Origin: Actinocorallia populi
GTDB taxonomy: Bacteria; Actinomycetota; Actinomycetes; Streptosporangiales; Streptosporangiaceae
Length of the DNA stretch: 64,000 nt
Assembly (NCBI RefSeq): GCF_002995495.1
Contig: NZ_PVZV01000004.1
Location: 248,001-312,000, forward strand
Reading direction: 5' to 3'
The position numbers and the translations under genes were made by a program. Below, in pieces: positions 41,608 to 49,238 of this stretch. Below the pieces are notes generated by a model that saw only the letters and a program-made list of their open reading frames with translations, was not told the origin of the DNA and ran no database searches. The first letter of the stretch is position 1; each line of letters begins with the position of its first letter.

Positions 41608-41625
41608 TTGAGAAACGTTTCTCAA
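41608..41625. promoter_or_regulatory. Perfect 18-bp palindrome between lipid kinase and whiB
   Basis: TTGAGAAACGTTTCTCAA, with a central CG as in LacI-family operators. It lies about 165 bases from the whiB start and 110 bases downstream of the lipid kinase stop. The remaining intergenic sequence holds repeated GTG/CAC words. Confidence 0.5.
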
Positions 41626-41732
41626 GGTATGGATGTCGTATGTGTCACACCGCTGGAACGTGGTTGTCACATTAGTCGGGCAGGTGGTTGTGCAGGCACG
41701 TCGACGCAGATAAGGGTAATGAGAGTTTCATC

Positions 41733-42671
41733 TCAGATGACCACTCGTATTGCTTTGGGCACGCTGCGGAACACCAAATGATCACGTAGCCCCAGGTAAT
41801 CCCCGTCTACCTGCAAAGCCATGGGCCGGTCGGCCTTGATCGTCAGTTCCGGCACGTCGTGCAATTCCACCACGTGCCTCCCCCGGGGACCGCCGGTCGC
41901 CGGGACCATCATCTGCGCCAGCGCGGACAGCACCGGCAGGACGCCCAGGCTGCGCATGCCGAACAGGTCGAGGCCGGTGCCGAACCCCGCCCGCGGGCTC
42001 GGGACGACCGGGCGCGGCCCCAGGTACGTCCACGGCGAGGCGTTGGAGACGAAGGCCAGGTAGAGGCCGCGCGCCACCCGCCCCCGGTCGTCGCGCACCT
42101 CCAGCGCGGGACGCCGCCGGTCGGTGCCGGAGAAGAACTGCTGCAGGCCGCCCCGCACGTACATCGCGTTCGAGGCCTTGCCGCCGCCCCGCAGCCCCTC
42201 GACCGCCCGCACCACCTCGGCGTCCAGGCCGAGCCCGGTGGTGAAGGTGAAGTAGCGGTCCTCCACGCCGGTGGAGACGTGCCCCAGCCCGATCGTGCGG
42301 GTGCGGCCGGTGCGCAGCGCGTCCAGAATCGCCGCGATCGAGCGCAGCGGGTCGTTGGGCAGCCCCAGCGCGCGGGCCAGCACGTTGGCGTTGCCGCCGG
42401 GCAGGATGGCCAGGGCGGGCAGGTCACCGGCCTCCCGGCCGCAGGCCATCAGCCCGTTGACCGTCTCGTTGACGGTGCCGTCGCCGCCGAGGGCGATGAC
42501 GAAGTCGTACCCCTTGGCGGCGGCCAGAGCACCCAGCTCCGTCGCGTGGCCGCGATGGCGGGTCTCTGCGGTCTCCACCTCCAGGTCGCCGGCGAACGCC
42601 CGGGTGAGCAGTTCCCGGGCCCGCAGCGTGGTGGAGGTGGCCTTCGGATTGGCGATGAGCATGGCGCGCAC
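41733..42671 (-). CDS. Diacylglycerol-kinase family lipid kinase
   Basis: 312 aa with GGDGTVNETVNG (the glycine-rich ATP site GGDGT), LPGGNANVLARALGLP and the C-terminal MALQVDGDYLG, hallmarks of DgkB/YegS-type lipid kinases. Probably phosphorylates a diacylglycerol-like lipid at the membrane. GTG start selected because TACCCT lies six bases upstream and the protein then begins MRAMLIANP as in relatives. Divergent from the small membrane protein. Confidence 0.8.
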   Translation of the reverse strand: MRAMLIANPKATSTTLRARELLTRAFAGDLEVETAETRHRGHATELGALAAAKGYDFVIALGGDGTVNETVNGLMACGREAGDLPALAILPGGNANVLARALGLPNDPLRSIAAILDALRTGRTRTIGLGHVSTGVEDRYFTFTTGLGLDAEVVRAVEGLRGGGKASNAMYVRGGLQQFFSGTDRRRPALEVRDDRGRVARGLYLAFVSNASPWTYLGPRPVVPSPRAGFGTGLDLFGMRSLGVLPVLSALAQMMVPATGGPRGRHVVELHDVPELTIKADRPMALQVDGDYLGLRDHLVFRSVPKAIRVVI

Positions 42672-42677
42672 GGCGCC

Positions 42678-42683
42678 AGGGTA
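42678..42683 (-). promoter_or_regulatory. -10 box TACCCT, leaderless start of lipid kinase
   Basis: TACCCT lies six bases before the GTG and supports that start. Confidence 0.45.
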
Positions 42684-42702
42684 TTTCACGCGGGCCCGGC
42701 GG

Positions 42703-42708
42703 TAGGCT
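42703..42708 (+). promoter_or_regulatory. -10 box TAGGCT, leaderless start
   Basis: TAGGCT lies seven bases before the GTG of the small membrane protein; 19 bases separate it from the opposing TACCCT box. Confidence 0.5.
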
Positions 42709-42715
42709 GGCGGGC

Positions 42716-43123
42716 GTGCCGAACCGTCCACCTTTCACCCTGTTGCTGGCGGCCGCCCTGGAAGGCCTCGTGGGCCTGATCGCCGTCGGGGGCGGGCTCT
42801 TCACCGCCGTCGAGACCGTGGTGGGGGATCCGCGGAACACCACGACCGCGCTGGCGGTGGCGGCGATGGCGATCGGCGGCGGCGCCCTGATCCTCAAGGT
42901 CGCGCACGGGCTGTACGGGGCGGCGAGCTGGAGCCGCTCGCCCGCGGTGCTGACGCAGCTGTTCCTGCTGCCGGTGGCCGTGACGCTGGTGCAGAGCGAC
43001 CGGCCGCAGCTGGGCTACCCGCTGGTGGTCCTCGCCGTGTGCGCGCTCGTCGCGCTGTTCAGCAGGCCGACCGGGCTCGCCCTGTACGGGTCGCCCGAAA
43101 AGGAGGAGGAGCGGCCGGACTGA
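42716..43123 (+). CDS. Small integral membrane protein
   Basis: 135 aa with about four membrane helices (starting LLLAAALEGLVGLIAVGGGLF, TALAVAAMAIGGGALIL, LFLLPVAVTLV, PLVVLAVCALVALF) and an acidic C-terminus (SPEKEEERPD). No catalytic motif. Leaderless GTG start. Terminates in a hairpin shared with the convergent sigma factor gene. No family recognised. Confidence 0.65.
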   Translation: MPNRPPFTLLLAAALEGLVGLIAVGGGLFTAVETVVGDPRNTTTALAVAAMAIGGGALILKVAHGLYGAASWSRSPAVLTQLFLLPVAVTLVQSDRPQLGYPLVVLAVCALVALFSRPTGLALYGSPEKEEERPD

Positions 43124-43140
43124 TCCGGTTCCGCTCCTCC
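43105..43140. terminator. Bidirectional hairpin between convergent genes
   Basis: GGAGGAGCGG/CCGCTCCTCC stem with an inner CCGGA/TCCGG pair; it overlaps the end of the membrane protein gene and lies before the sigma factor stop. Confidence 0.6.
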
Positions 43141-43151
43141 GCCCGGTGTGC

Positions 43152-43994
43152 TCAGTCCTCGGCGGTCAGCCCCTCGCGCAGCTGAGCCAGGGTCCTGGCC
43201 AGCAGGCGGGAGACGTGCATCTGACTGATGCCCAGCTCGGTGGCGATCTGGGACTGGGTCATGTTGCCGAAGAAGCGCAGCAGCAGGATCTTCTTCTCGC
43301 GGGGCGGGAGCTTCTCCAGCAGCGGCTTGAGCGACTCGCGGTACTCCACGCCCTCGAGCGACTCGTCGATCATGCCGAGCGAGTCGGCGACCGCGGGCGC
43401 GTCCTCGTCCCCGGAGTCGGGGGCGTCCAGCGAGACCGTGGAATAGGCGTTGGCGGACTCCAGGCCCTCCAGCACCTCCTCCTCGGTCATCTGCAGGTGG
43501 GCCGCCAGCTCCGCGACGGTGGGCGCGCGGCCCTCCTTCTGGGCCAGCTCGCTGATCGCCTTGGTCAGGCTGAGCTTGAGCTCCTGCAGCCGGCGCGGCA
43601 CGCGCACGGCCCAGCCCTTGTCACGGAAGTGGCGCTTGATCTCGCCGACGATGGTCGGGGTGGCGTAGGTGGAGAACTCCACGCCCCGCTCCAGGTCGAA
43701 GCGGTCGATCGACTTGATCAGCCCGATGGTGGCCACCTGGACCAGGTCGTCCAGCCACTCGCCGCGGTTGCGGAAGCGGCGGGCCAGGTACTCCACCAGC
43801 GGGAGGTGCATCTCCACCAGCTGGTCCCTGATGCGCTGCCGTTCGGGGTCGCCCTCGGGCAGGTTCTGCATCCGGTGGAACAGTTCCTTGGCCCGGGACC
43901 GGTCCGGAACTGCTGTGGCACGCTGCGGCTCGGGCACCACGGCCTCCTCGGCCAGGACGCCCTCTCCCTCGGAAGTGCGCTCGGGGGACGTCAC
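43152..43994 (-). CDS. SigB/SigF-family RNA polymerase sigma factor
   Basis: 280-aa sigma factor of group 3: region 2 HLPLVEYLARRFRNRGEWLDDLVQVATIGLIKSIDRFD, region 3 (APTVAELAAHLQMTEEEV) and region 4 LPPREKKILLLRFFGNMTQSQIATELGISQMHVSR. Such sigma factors serve stress and development and are gated by RsbW-type kinases. GTG start overlaps the anti-sigma stop (GTGA), so the upstream gene is its likely partner. May correspond to streptomycete sigH or a related member; symbol withheld. Confidence 0.9.
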   Translation of the reverse strand: MTSPERTSEGEGVLAEEAVVPEPQRATAVPDRSRAKELFHRMQNLPEGDPERQRIRDQLVEMHLPLVEYLARRFRNRGEWLDDLVQVATIGLIKSIDRFDLERGVEFSTYATPTIVGEIKRHFRDKGWAVRVPRRLQELKLSLTKAISELAQKEGRAPTVAELAAHLQMTEEEVLEGLESANAYSTVSLDAPDSGDEDAPAVADSLGMIDESLEGVEYRESLKPLLEKLPPREKKILLLRFFGNMTQSQIATELGISQMHVSRLLARTLAQLREGLTAED

Positions 43995-44419
43995 GGAGCT
44001 CCACCCGCGCCCCGCCGCTTCTGCAGCGTGACGGTCACCCGGTCGTCCGGCCCGGCGGTGGCGTCCACCTCGCCCGCGAGCGAGGACAGCACGGTCCAGG
44101 CGAAGGTGTCGCGGCTGGGCGTGCGCCCGTCCACGGTGAGCACCGTCACGGCGATGCGCATCGTGTCCCCGGCCAGCTCGAACTCGCAGACCAGGTCCGT
44201 TCCCGGGACGGCCTGGGCGAGCAGCATCGCGCACGCCTCGTCGACGGCGATCCGCAGATCCTCGATCTCGTCGATGGTGAAGTCGAGCCTGACCGCGAGC
44301 CCGGCCGTCGCGGTGCGCAGCACCGACAGATAGGCACTCGCAGCAGGCAGCTTCACGGTCACCACGTCGCGCGTGGTGAGTCTGGTACCTGCCGTCATGG
44401 CGGCGGTTTCCTCAGTCAC
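43991..44419 (-). CDS. RsbW-like anti-sigma factor (GHKL kinase)
   Basis: 142 aa with VDEACAMLLAQAV (N-box) and a beta-rich C-terminus (DTFAWTVLSSLAGEVDATAGPDDRVTVTLQKRR) of the serine-kinase anti-sigma family. It binds the downstream sigma factor, whose start it overlaps. GTG start behind GAGGGAGA. Position upstream of sigma matches the prsH-sigH arrangement of Streptomyces. No anti-anti-sigma gene is adjacent. Confidence 0.85.
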   Translation of the reverse strand: MTEETAAMTAGTRLTTRDVVTVKLPAASAYLSVLRTATAGLAVRLDFTIDEIEDLRIAVDEACAMLLAQAVPGTDLVCEFELAGDTMRIAVTVLTVDGRTPSRDTFAWTVLSSLAGEVDATAGPDDRVTVTLQKRRGAGGAP

Positions 44420-44492
44420 GTATCTCCCTCTTCGGGGTTGTCCCGCTCCCTTGAAACTACCCTGCCCCGCGCACTCCCGGGTGAAGCCACGC

Positions 44493-44963
44493 TCACCTGG
44501 TGATCGCCTGGAGGGCGCGGCCGCTGAGCCGGTAGCCCGTCCATGCGGTCATGGCCTCGGCGCCGAGGGACTTGTAGAACCGGATGGACGGTTCGTTCCA
44601 GTCCAGGCAGGCCCATTCGTAACGGGCGTACCCCCGTTCCACGGCGATGCGGGCGAGCTCGGCCAGCAGGGCCTTGCCGTACCCGCCGCCGCGGGCCTCG
44701 GGTGTGACGTAGAGGTCCTCCAGGTAGATGCCGTGCCGCCCGGTCCAGGTGGAGAAGTTGAGGAACCACAGGGCGAAGCCGACCGGCTCGCCCTCCTCGT
44801 CCTCGGCGATGTGGGCGAAAACGGCGGGAGAGGGCCCGAAGAGGGCCCGCTTCAGGTCTTCCTCCGTCGCCTCGACCTGGTCCAGTTCGCGCTCGTACTC
44901 GGCGAGTTCGCGGACGAAGCGCAGGACGGTCGTGACGTCTTCGGGAACGGCGGGGCGGATCAT
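44493..44963 (-). CDS. GNAT-family N-acetyltransferase
   Basis: 156 aa, acetyl-CoA-dependent. Motif A VTPEARGGGYGKALLAELARIA, plus GFALWFLNFSTWTGRHGIYLEDLYV, characteristic of the SAT (spermidine/thialysine-type) subgroup. Substrate might be a small amine. Leaderless ATG: TAGGCT six bases upstream. Not obviously linked to neighbours. Confidence 0.85.
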   Translation of the reverse strand: MIRPAVPEDVTTVLRFVRELAEYERELDQVEATEEDLKRALFGPSPAVFAHIAEDEEGEPVGFALWFLNFSTWTGRHGIYLEDLYVTPEARGGGYGKALLAELARIAVERGYARYEWACLDWNEPSIRFYKSLGAEAMTAWTGYRLSGRALQAITR

Positions 44964-44969
44964 GCTTCC

Positions 44970-44975
44970 AGCCTA
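44970..44975 (-). promoter_or_regulatory. -10 box TAGGCT, leaderless start of GNAT gene
   Basis: TAGGCT lies six bases before the ATG. Confidence 0.5.
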
Positions 44976-45006
44976 ACCAGCGATCCGCACCCGCCGGACC
45001 GGCCGG

Positions 45007-46197
45007 TCAGTCCCGGCCGAGCCACAGGTCGGGGCCGAAGACCTCGTAGTGCACCTTGCGGGCGGGGACGCCGAGCCCCAGCAGGTCGCCGCGCACCGCC
45101 CGCATGAAGGGCAGGGAGCCGCACAGGTAGGCGGTGGCGCCCTCGGGCAGGCTCAGGACGCCCAGGTCGGCCCGGCCCACCCGGGCCTCGGGCGCGCCGG
45201 CCTCCTCGTACCACAGGTGCAGCTCGCCGTTCGGCAGCGCCTCCACCAGGGAGCGCAGCTCGTCCCGGTGGGCGTGGGCGGCGGCGGAGCGGTCGGCGTG
45301 GACCACGACGACCCGGCGGGTGGCGCCGGTGGCGGCCAGGTGGTCGAGCATGGACAGCATGGGGGTGCCGCCGATGCCGGCCGAGACCAGCAGCAGCGGC
45401 CCGTCGCCCTCGGGCAGGGACAGGTCGCCGAAGGGCGTCGAGACCCGCAGCCGGTCGCCGGGCAGGGCGTGCTCGTGCAGCCGGGAGGAGACCTCGCCCT
45501 CGGGGGCGCCGGCGGCCCGCACCCGCTTGACGGTGATCCGCCACTCGGGGCGGCCGGGCGCGCTGGACAGGCTGTACTGGCGGATCTGCCGCGCGCCGTC
45601 GGGCAGCTCGACCTGGACGCTCACGTACTGCCCGGGGCGGAAGTCCGGCAGCGGGGAGCCGTCGGGGGAGCGCAGCAGGAAGGCGGCGACGTCGGGAGCC
45701 ACCTCGTGCCGGTCGGCGATCTCCAGCTCCCGCCAGACGGCTCCGCCGGGGACGCCCGCCTTCTGGTAGAGCTCGGCCTCGGCGGCGATCAGGGCGCCCG
45801 CCATGAGCCAGTAGACCTCGTCCCAGGCGGCGGCGACCTCGGGGGTGACCGCCTCGCCCAGCACGTCGGCGATCGCGGCGAAGAGGTGCTCGTGCACGAT
45901 CGTGTACTGGTCGGAGGTGATGCCGAGCGAGGCGTGCTTGTGGGCGATGCGGCCGAGCAGCGCGTCGGGCCGCTCGTCGGGGCGCTCCAGCAGCATGGTG
46001 GCGAAGGCGGCGATCGACCCGGCCAGCGCCCGCTGCTGCTCCCCGATGGCCTGGTTGCCGCGGTTGAACAGGTCCCGCAGCAGTTCGGGGCGGGCGGCGA
46101 ACATCTTCTTGTAGAAGAGCGGGGTGATGTCCCCGATGGCGCCGCCGACGGCGGGGAGGGTGGCGCGGACGACGGGGACCGACTTCTCGGACAGCAT
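45007..46197 (-). CDS. hmp: Flavohemoprotein, nitric oxide dioxygenase
   Basis: 396 aa: globin domain (~1-140, LFNRGNQAIGEQQRALAGSIAAFA, proximal His in GRIAHKHASLGI), FAD-binding beta barrel (RQIRQYSLSSAP), and NAD-binding region (LLLVSAGIGGTPMLSML). Oxidises NO to nitrate with O2 and NADH. ATG after AAGGAG. It lies downstream of the Rrf2 regulator gene in the same orientation, and should be controlled by it as NsrR-Hmp pairs are. Confidence 0.95.
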   Translation of the reverse strand: MLSEKSVPVVRATLPAVGGAIGDITPLFYKKMFAARPELLRDLFNRGNQAIGEQQRALAGSIAAFATMLLERPDERPDALLGRIAHKHASLGITSDQYTIVHEHLFAAIADVLGEAVTPEVAAAWDEVYWLMAGALIAAEAELYQKAGVPGGAVWRELEIADRHEVAPDVAAFLLRSPDGSPLPDFRPGQYVSVQVELPDGARQIRQYSLSSAPGRPEWRITVKRVRAAGAPEGEVSSRLHEHALPGDRLRVSTPFGDLSLPEGDGPLLLVSAGIGGTPMLSMLDHLAATGATRRVVVVHADRSAAAHAHRDELRSLVEALPNGELHLWYEEAGAPEARVGRADLGVLSLPEGATAYLCGSLPFMRAVRGDLLGLGVPARKVHYEVFGPDLWLGRD

Positions 46198-46235
46198 GGG
46201 GACTCCTTAATTGGTAAATGATCTTCGTATTCAGG

Positions 46236-46252
46236 CATGGGGGTACCCCATG
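46236..46252. terminator. Palindrome between nsrR and hmp
   Basis: CATGGGG-GTA-CCCCATG, a perfect 7-bp stem and three-base loop, between the regulator stop and hmp start. Could be a terminator or operator; no T-run. Confidence 0.4.
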
Positions 46253-46286
46253 TCCGGCTGCGCAAAGATCTCGAGGAGGGTCGGGT

Positions 46287-46730
46287 TCAGCCGGGCGGTC
46301 GGACGGACAGCCCCACCGGCACCGGGCCGCGGGGGGAGGCGACCAGGTCGGCCACGGTCAGCCGGTCGAGCGAGGCGTAGAAGGCGTCCTGCGCGTCGCG
46401 CAGCGCCCGCCGCAGCCGGCAGTCCCCCCGCAGGGGGCACGGAGCGTCGCCCTCACAGGCCACCACCTCGCCTTCGCCTTCCAGTTCCCGCACCAGCCAG
46501 CCCACGGAGGCGCGCCGGCCGAGCACGGTCAGCCCGAGCCCGCCGCCGCGGCCCCGCCGGGCCTCCAGTACCCCGAGGTGCTGGAGGCGGCTGACCGCCT
46601 TGGCCATGTGCGCGTAGGGGACGTCCACCGCCTCGGCCACCTGGCGGGTGGTCATGGGCTCTCCCTCGGTCGCGACCGCCAGGTGCATCACGGCCCGCAG
46701 GGCCAGGTCGGTGAACTTCGTCAGGCGCAC
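46287..46730 (-). CDS. nsrR: Rrf2-family NO-sensing repressor, NsrR-like
   Basis: 147 aa. Winged helix VRLTKFTDLALRAVMHLAVA...TTRQVAEAVDVPYAHMAKAVSRLQHLGVLEARRGRGGG and three conserved Cys (ACEGDAPCPLRGDC) as iron-sulfur ligands. NsrR loses DNA binding when its cluster reacts with NO. GTG start is supported by TACCTT six bases upstream. A 25-bp operator immediately upstream suggests autoregulation. Adjacent to hmp. Confidence 0.9.
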   Translation of the reverse strand: MRLTKFTDLALRAVMHLAVATEGEPMTTRQVAEAVDVPYAHMAKAVSRLQHLGVLEARRGRGGGLGLTVLGRRASVGWLVRELEGEGEVVACEGDAPCPLRGDCRLRRALRDAQDAFYASLDRLTVADLVASPRGPVPVGLSVRPPG

Positions 46731-46736
46731 ACCCTG

Positions 46737-46742
46737 AAGGTA
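46737..46742 (-). promoter_or_regulatory. -10 box TACCTT, leaderless start of nsrR
   Basis: TACCTT lies six bases before the GTG, right beside the operator. Confidence 0.5.
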
Positions 46743-46744
46743 GC

Positions 46745-46769
46745 AAATACGCATCAAGAATGCGTATTT
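46745..46769. promoter_or_regulatory. NsrR-type operator
   Basis: AAATACGCAT-N5-ATGCGTATTT, perfect ten-base arms. It sits over the -35/spacer of the nsrR promoter. Similar in style to known Rrf2/NsrR boxes. Confidence 0.75.
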
Positions 46770-46822
46770 AGCTCCGCCCAGGTCATGTGGGATATCTCAC
46801 CGGTCGCGCGGGGCTGCGGAAA

Positions 46823-46858
46823 CGAGGATGCCCGGTCCCAGGGGACCGGGCATCCTCG
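46823..46858. terminator. Terminator after sodN
   Basis: Perfect 16-bp stem CGAGGATGCCCGGTCC with its complement around a four-base loop, just beyond the sodN stop and facing nsrR upstream DNA. Confidence 0.75.
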
Positions 46859-46877
46859 GTTGTGCGGGAGGCGAGGC

Positions 46878-47273
46878 TCAGGCCTTCTTGGTCTCCCAGA
46901 AGATCGTGTCGATCTCCGCGATCTTCTCCAGCAGCCGGTCGGCCACCTTCACGTCGAAGGTGCCCTTGGTGCCACCGGCGCCGGCGAGCTTGGTCGCCTC
47001 GTTGAACAGCTCGTGGAGCTGCGGGTACTTCTCGAAGTGCGGCGGCTTGAAGTAGTCGGTCCACAGCACCCACAGGTGGTGCTTGACCAGGTCGGACCGC
47101 TCTTCCTTGATGAGGACGGCCCGGGCGCGGAACGCCGGGTCCTCGTTGGCCGCGTACTTCTCCATGACGGCCTTGACGGACTCGGCCTCGATGCGCGCCT
47201 GAGCGGGGTCGTAGACGCCGCAGGGCAGGTCGCAGTGCGCGGAGACGACCGTGTTCGGTCGAAGAAGGCTCAC
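46878..47273 (-). CDS. sodN: Nickel superoxide dismutase
   Basis: 131-aa precursor. A 12-aa leader precedes HCDLPCGVYDPAQARIEAESVKA, whose mature His1, Cys2 and Cys6 form the Ni hook after cleavage. The C-terminus AEIDTIFWETKKA is family-specific. GTG start chosen with GAAGGGA upstream; it gives a leader similar in length to the 14 residues of Streptomyces. Converts superoxide to peroxide and oxygen. Its maturase gene is divergently placed. Confidence 0.95.
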   Translation of the reverse strand: MSLLRPNTVVSAHCDLPCGVYDPAQARIEAESVKAVMEKYAANEDPAFRARAVLIKEERSDLVKHHLWVLWTDYFKPPHFEKYPQLHELFNEATKLAGAGGTKGTFDVKVADRLLEKIAEIDTIFWETKKA

Positions 47274-47372
47274 CGTTGTGGTTCCCTTCGTGAGAGGGCG
47301 GACTCGGATCATGCTGTGGATCAGACATTACTCCGAGGACGGGGCTTGCAGGCGCGAGAGGGGGCGGATGGC

Positions 47373-47684
47373 GTGCGCTGGCGGGTGGTCCGGGTGGTGG
47401 GGGAGTCGATGGCGCCGACCCTGGGCCCCGGCGACCGGCTCCTGGTGCGCGAGGGCCCGGTGCGCGAGGGCGACGTCGTGGTGGCGCGCCGCGGGGAGCT
47501 GATGCTCGTCAAGCGGGCGGTCTTCCGCCAGGACGGCGGCTGGTGGCTGGAGAGCGACAACCAGCGCGCCCCGGGACGGCGGGACAGCTGGGATTTCGGC
47601 GCCGTTCCCGACGCCGACGTCCTGGGCCGGGTGGTGTTGCGCTATTGGCCGCCGTCCCGTTTGGCGCAACGGCCGGAACAATGA
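47373..47684 (+). CDS. sodX: Ni-SOD maturation protease (SodX, S24/S26-like)
   Basis: 103-aa signal-peptidase-like enzyme with Ser12 in GESMAPTL and Lys47 in MLVKRAV as the Ser/Lys dyad, plus ESDNQRAPGRRDSWDFG. It removes the SodN leader. GTG start after GAGGGGG. Divergent from sodN with a 99-base shared regulatory region; the 3' end overlaps the convergent CGNR gene by 43 bases. Confidence 0.9.
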   Translation: MRWRVVRVVGESMAPTLGPGDRLLVREGPVREGDVVVARRGELMLVKRAVFRQDGGWWLESDNQRAPGRRDSWDFGAVPDADVLGRVVLRYWPPSRLAQRPEQ

Positions 47685-48148
47685 CGCTGACTCCTGTCGG
47701 AACCCTTGTGGAAAAAGATGTTCCGGCAGTCCGGTGCGGCGCACAGGGCCAATGCCGCCAGCCCTTTCTCGCCGATGAGCACGGCCAGTCCCATCGCCGC
47801 GCCGGCGGCGTAGCGGTCGGGGACCGAGCCGTCCTCGGCCAGGTGCAGATGCCAGGGGTGGCCGTCGTGGTCGGACAGCGCGGGCCGCACCGGATGGCGG
47901 ATCAGCAGCGCGTTGAGCCCCTCGGCGGCACGGTCGCCCTCGCCCGTGACGGCGGCCTCGACGATGGCGCGCAGCTCCTGGCGCAGCTCGCGCATCGCCT
48001 CCAGGTCACGGTAGGTGAGCCGGCCCAGCAGGTGGGGGCGCGGCGTCAGCAGCGCCCGCAGGGAGTCCAGATCGTGCAGCGCGTCTTCGGCGGGATCCTG
48101 GGTGTTGACCAGTTCGACCACCAGATCCGCGTATGAAACGAGGTCCAC
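47642..48148 (-). CDS. CGNR zinc finger protein
   Basis: 168 aa. The C-terminus CAAPDCRNIFFHKGSDRSQRHCSGRC is a CGNR-type zinc finger (here CRN variant) with four Cys, preceded by a helical regulatory domain. Members are putative transcription regulators. GTG start behind GAGGAGCGG. The gene before it is the zinc-binding dehydrogenase. Confidence 0.8.
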   Translation of the reverse strand: MDLVSYADLVVELVNTQDPAEDALHDLDSLRALLTPRPHLLGRLTYRDLEAMRELRQELRAIVEAAVTGEGDRAAEGLNALLIRHPVRPALSDHDGHPWHLHLAEDGSVPDRYAAGAAMGLAVLIGEKGLAALALCAAPDCRNIFFHKGSDRSQRHCSGRCAKRDGGQ

Positions 48149-48242
48149 TTCCGCTCCTCGCCGGTGAGGACCGATGGAAGGATATGCGGTTTCCCTGCGG
48201 GGAGTATGACACGCGATCCGGTGGTCGAATCTGCTTTCGACT

Positions 48243-49211
48243 TCAGATGGTGAAAACAATCTTGCCGAACACTTCGCCCTCCGCCATGGCGGCGAACCCC
48301 TCACGGGCGCGGGCCAGCGGCAGCACCCGGTCGACGGGCGGGCGCAGCCCGGTGGTCTCCAGGAAGGACGCCAGCCGGACCAGCTGCTCGCGGGTGCCCA
48401 TGGTGGACCCCACCACCTGCAGCTGCAGGAAGAACACCCGGGTCAGCTCCGCCGGGGGCATCGGCCCGCTGGTGGCGCCGGAGACGACGATGCGCCCGCC
48501 GGGGCGCAGCGACTTCACCGAGTGCGCCCAGGTGGCCTGGCCGACGGTCTCCATGACCGCGTCGACCCGGGCCGGCAGCCGGGCCCCGCTCTCGAAGACC
48601 GCGTCCGCGCCCAGCTCCAGCGCCCGCTTGCGCTTGGCCTCGCTGCGGCTGGTGGCCCACACGCGGTAGCCCGCGGCGGCGCCGAGCGCGATCAGCGCGG
48701 TGGCCACCCCGCCGCCCGCTCCCTGCACCAGGACGGTGGACCCCGGCTGGACCCCGGACTTGTCGAACAGCATCCGGTAGGCGGTCAGCCAGGCCGTGGG
48801 CAGGCAGGCGGCCTCCTCGAAGGACAGGGCCGGGGGCTTGGGGACGAGGTTGCGCCGGGGCACGGCGACCCGCTCGGCGAGGGTGCCGTCGTGCACCTCC
48901 GACAGCAGCGAGCGCCGGGGGTCGAGGGTCTCGTCGCCCTGCCCGCGGGCGGGGTCGCCGATGACGGAGTGGACGATGACCTCGTTGCCGTCCTCGTCCA
49001 CCCCGGCGGCGTCGCAGCCCAGCACGAGGGGCAGCTGCTCGGGGCGGATCCCCACCCCGCGCAGCGTCCACAGGTCGTGGTGGTTGAGCGCCGCGGCCCT
49101 GACGGTGACGGTGGTCCAGCCCTCGGGGGCCACGGGGTCGGGGCGCTCGCCCAGCTCCAGCCCGTTCAACGGTTGCTCGGCGTCGATACGCGCCGCGGTG
49201 ACAGCGAACAT
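48243..49211 (-). CDS. Zinc-binding/quinone-type MDR alcohol dehydrogenase
   Basis: 322-aa medium-chain dehydrogenase/reductase: ALNHHDLWTLRG, LGCDAAGV, and the NADP fold VLVQGAGGGVATALIALGAAAGYRVWATS. Structural-zinc cysteines are absent, so it may be a quinone oxidoreductase or zinc-free reductase. TAGGGT seven bases before the ATG marks a leaderless start. Substrate unknown. Confidence 0.85.
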   Translation of the reverse strand: MFAVTAARIDAEQPLNGLELGERPDPVAPEGWTTVTVRAAALNHHDLWTLRGVGIRPEQLPLVLGCDAAGVDEDGNEVIVHSVIGDPARGQGDETLDPRRSLLSEVHDGTLAERVAVPRRNLVPKPPALSFEEAACLPTAWLTAYRMLFDKSGVQPGSTVLVQGAGGGVATALIALGAAAGYRVWATSRSEAKRKRALELGADAVFESGARLPARVDAVMETVGQATWAHSVKSLRPGGRIVVSGATSGPMPPAELTRVFFLQLQVVGSTMGTREQLVRLASFLETTGLRPPVDRVLPLARAREGFAAMAEGEVFGKIVFTI

Positions 49212-49218
49212 GCCCCCG

Positions 49219-49224
49219 ACCCTA
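49219..49224 (-). promoter_or_regulatory. -10 box TAGGGT, leaderless start
   Basis: TAGGGT lies seven bases before the ATG of the MDR gene; no SD is present. Confidence 0.5.
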
Positions 49225-49238
49225 GCCGCAGCCCCTCG

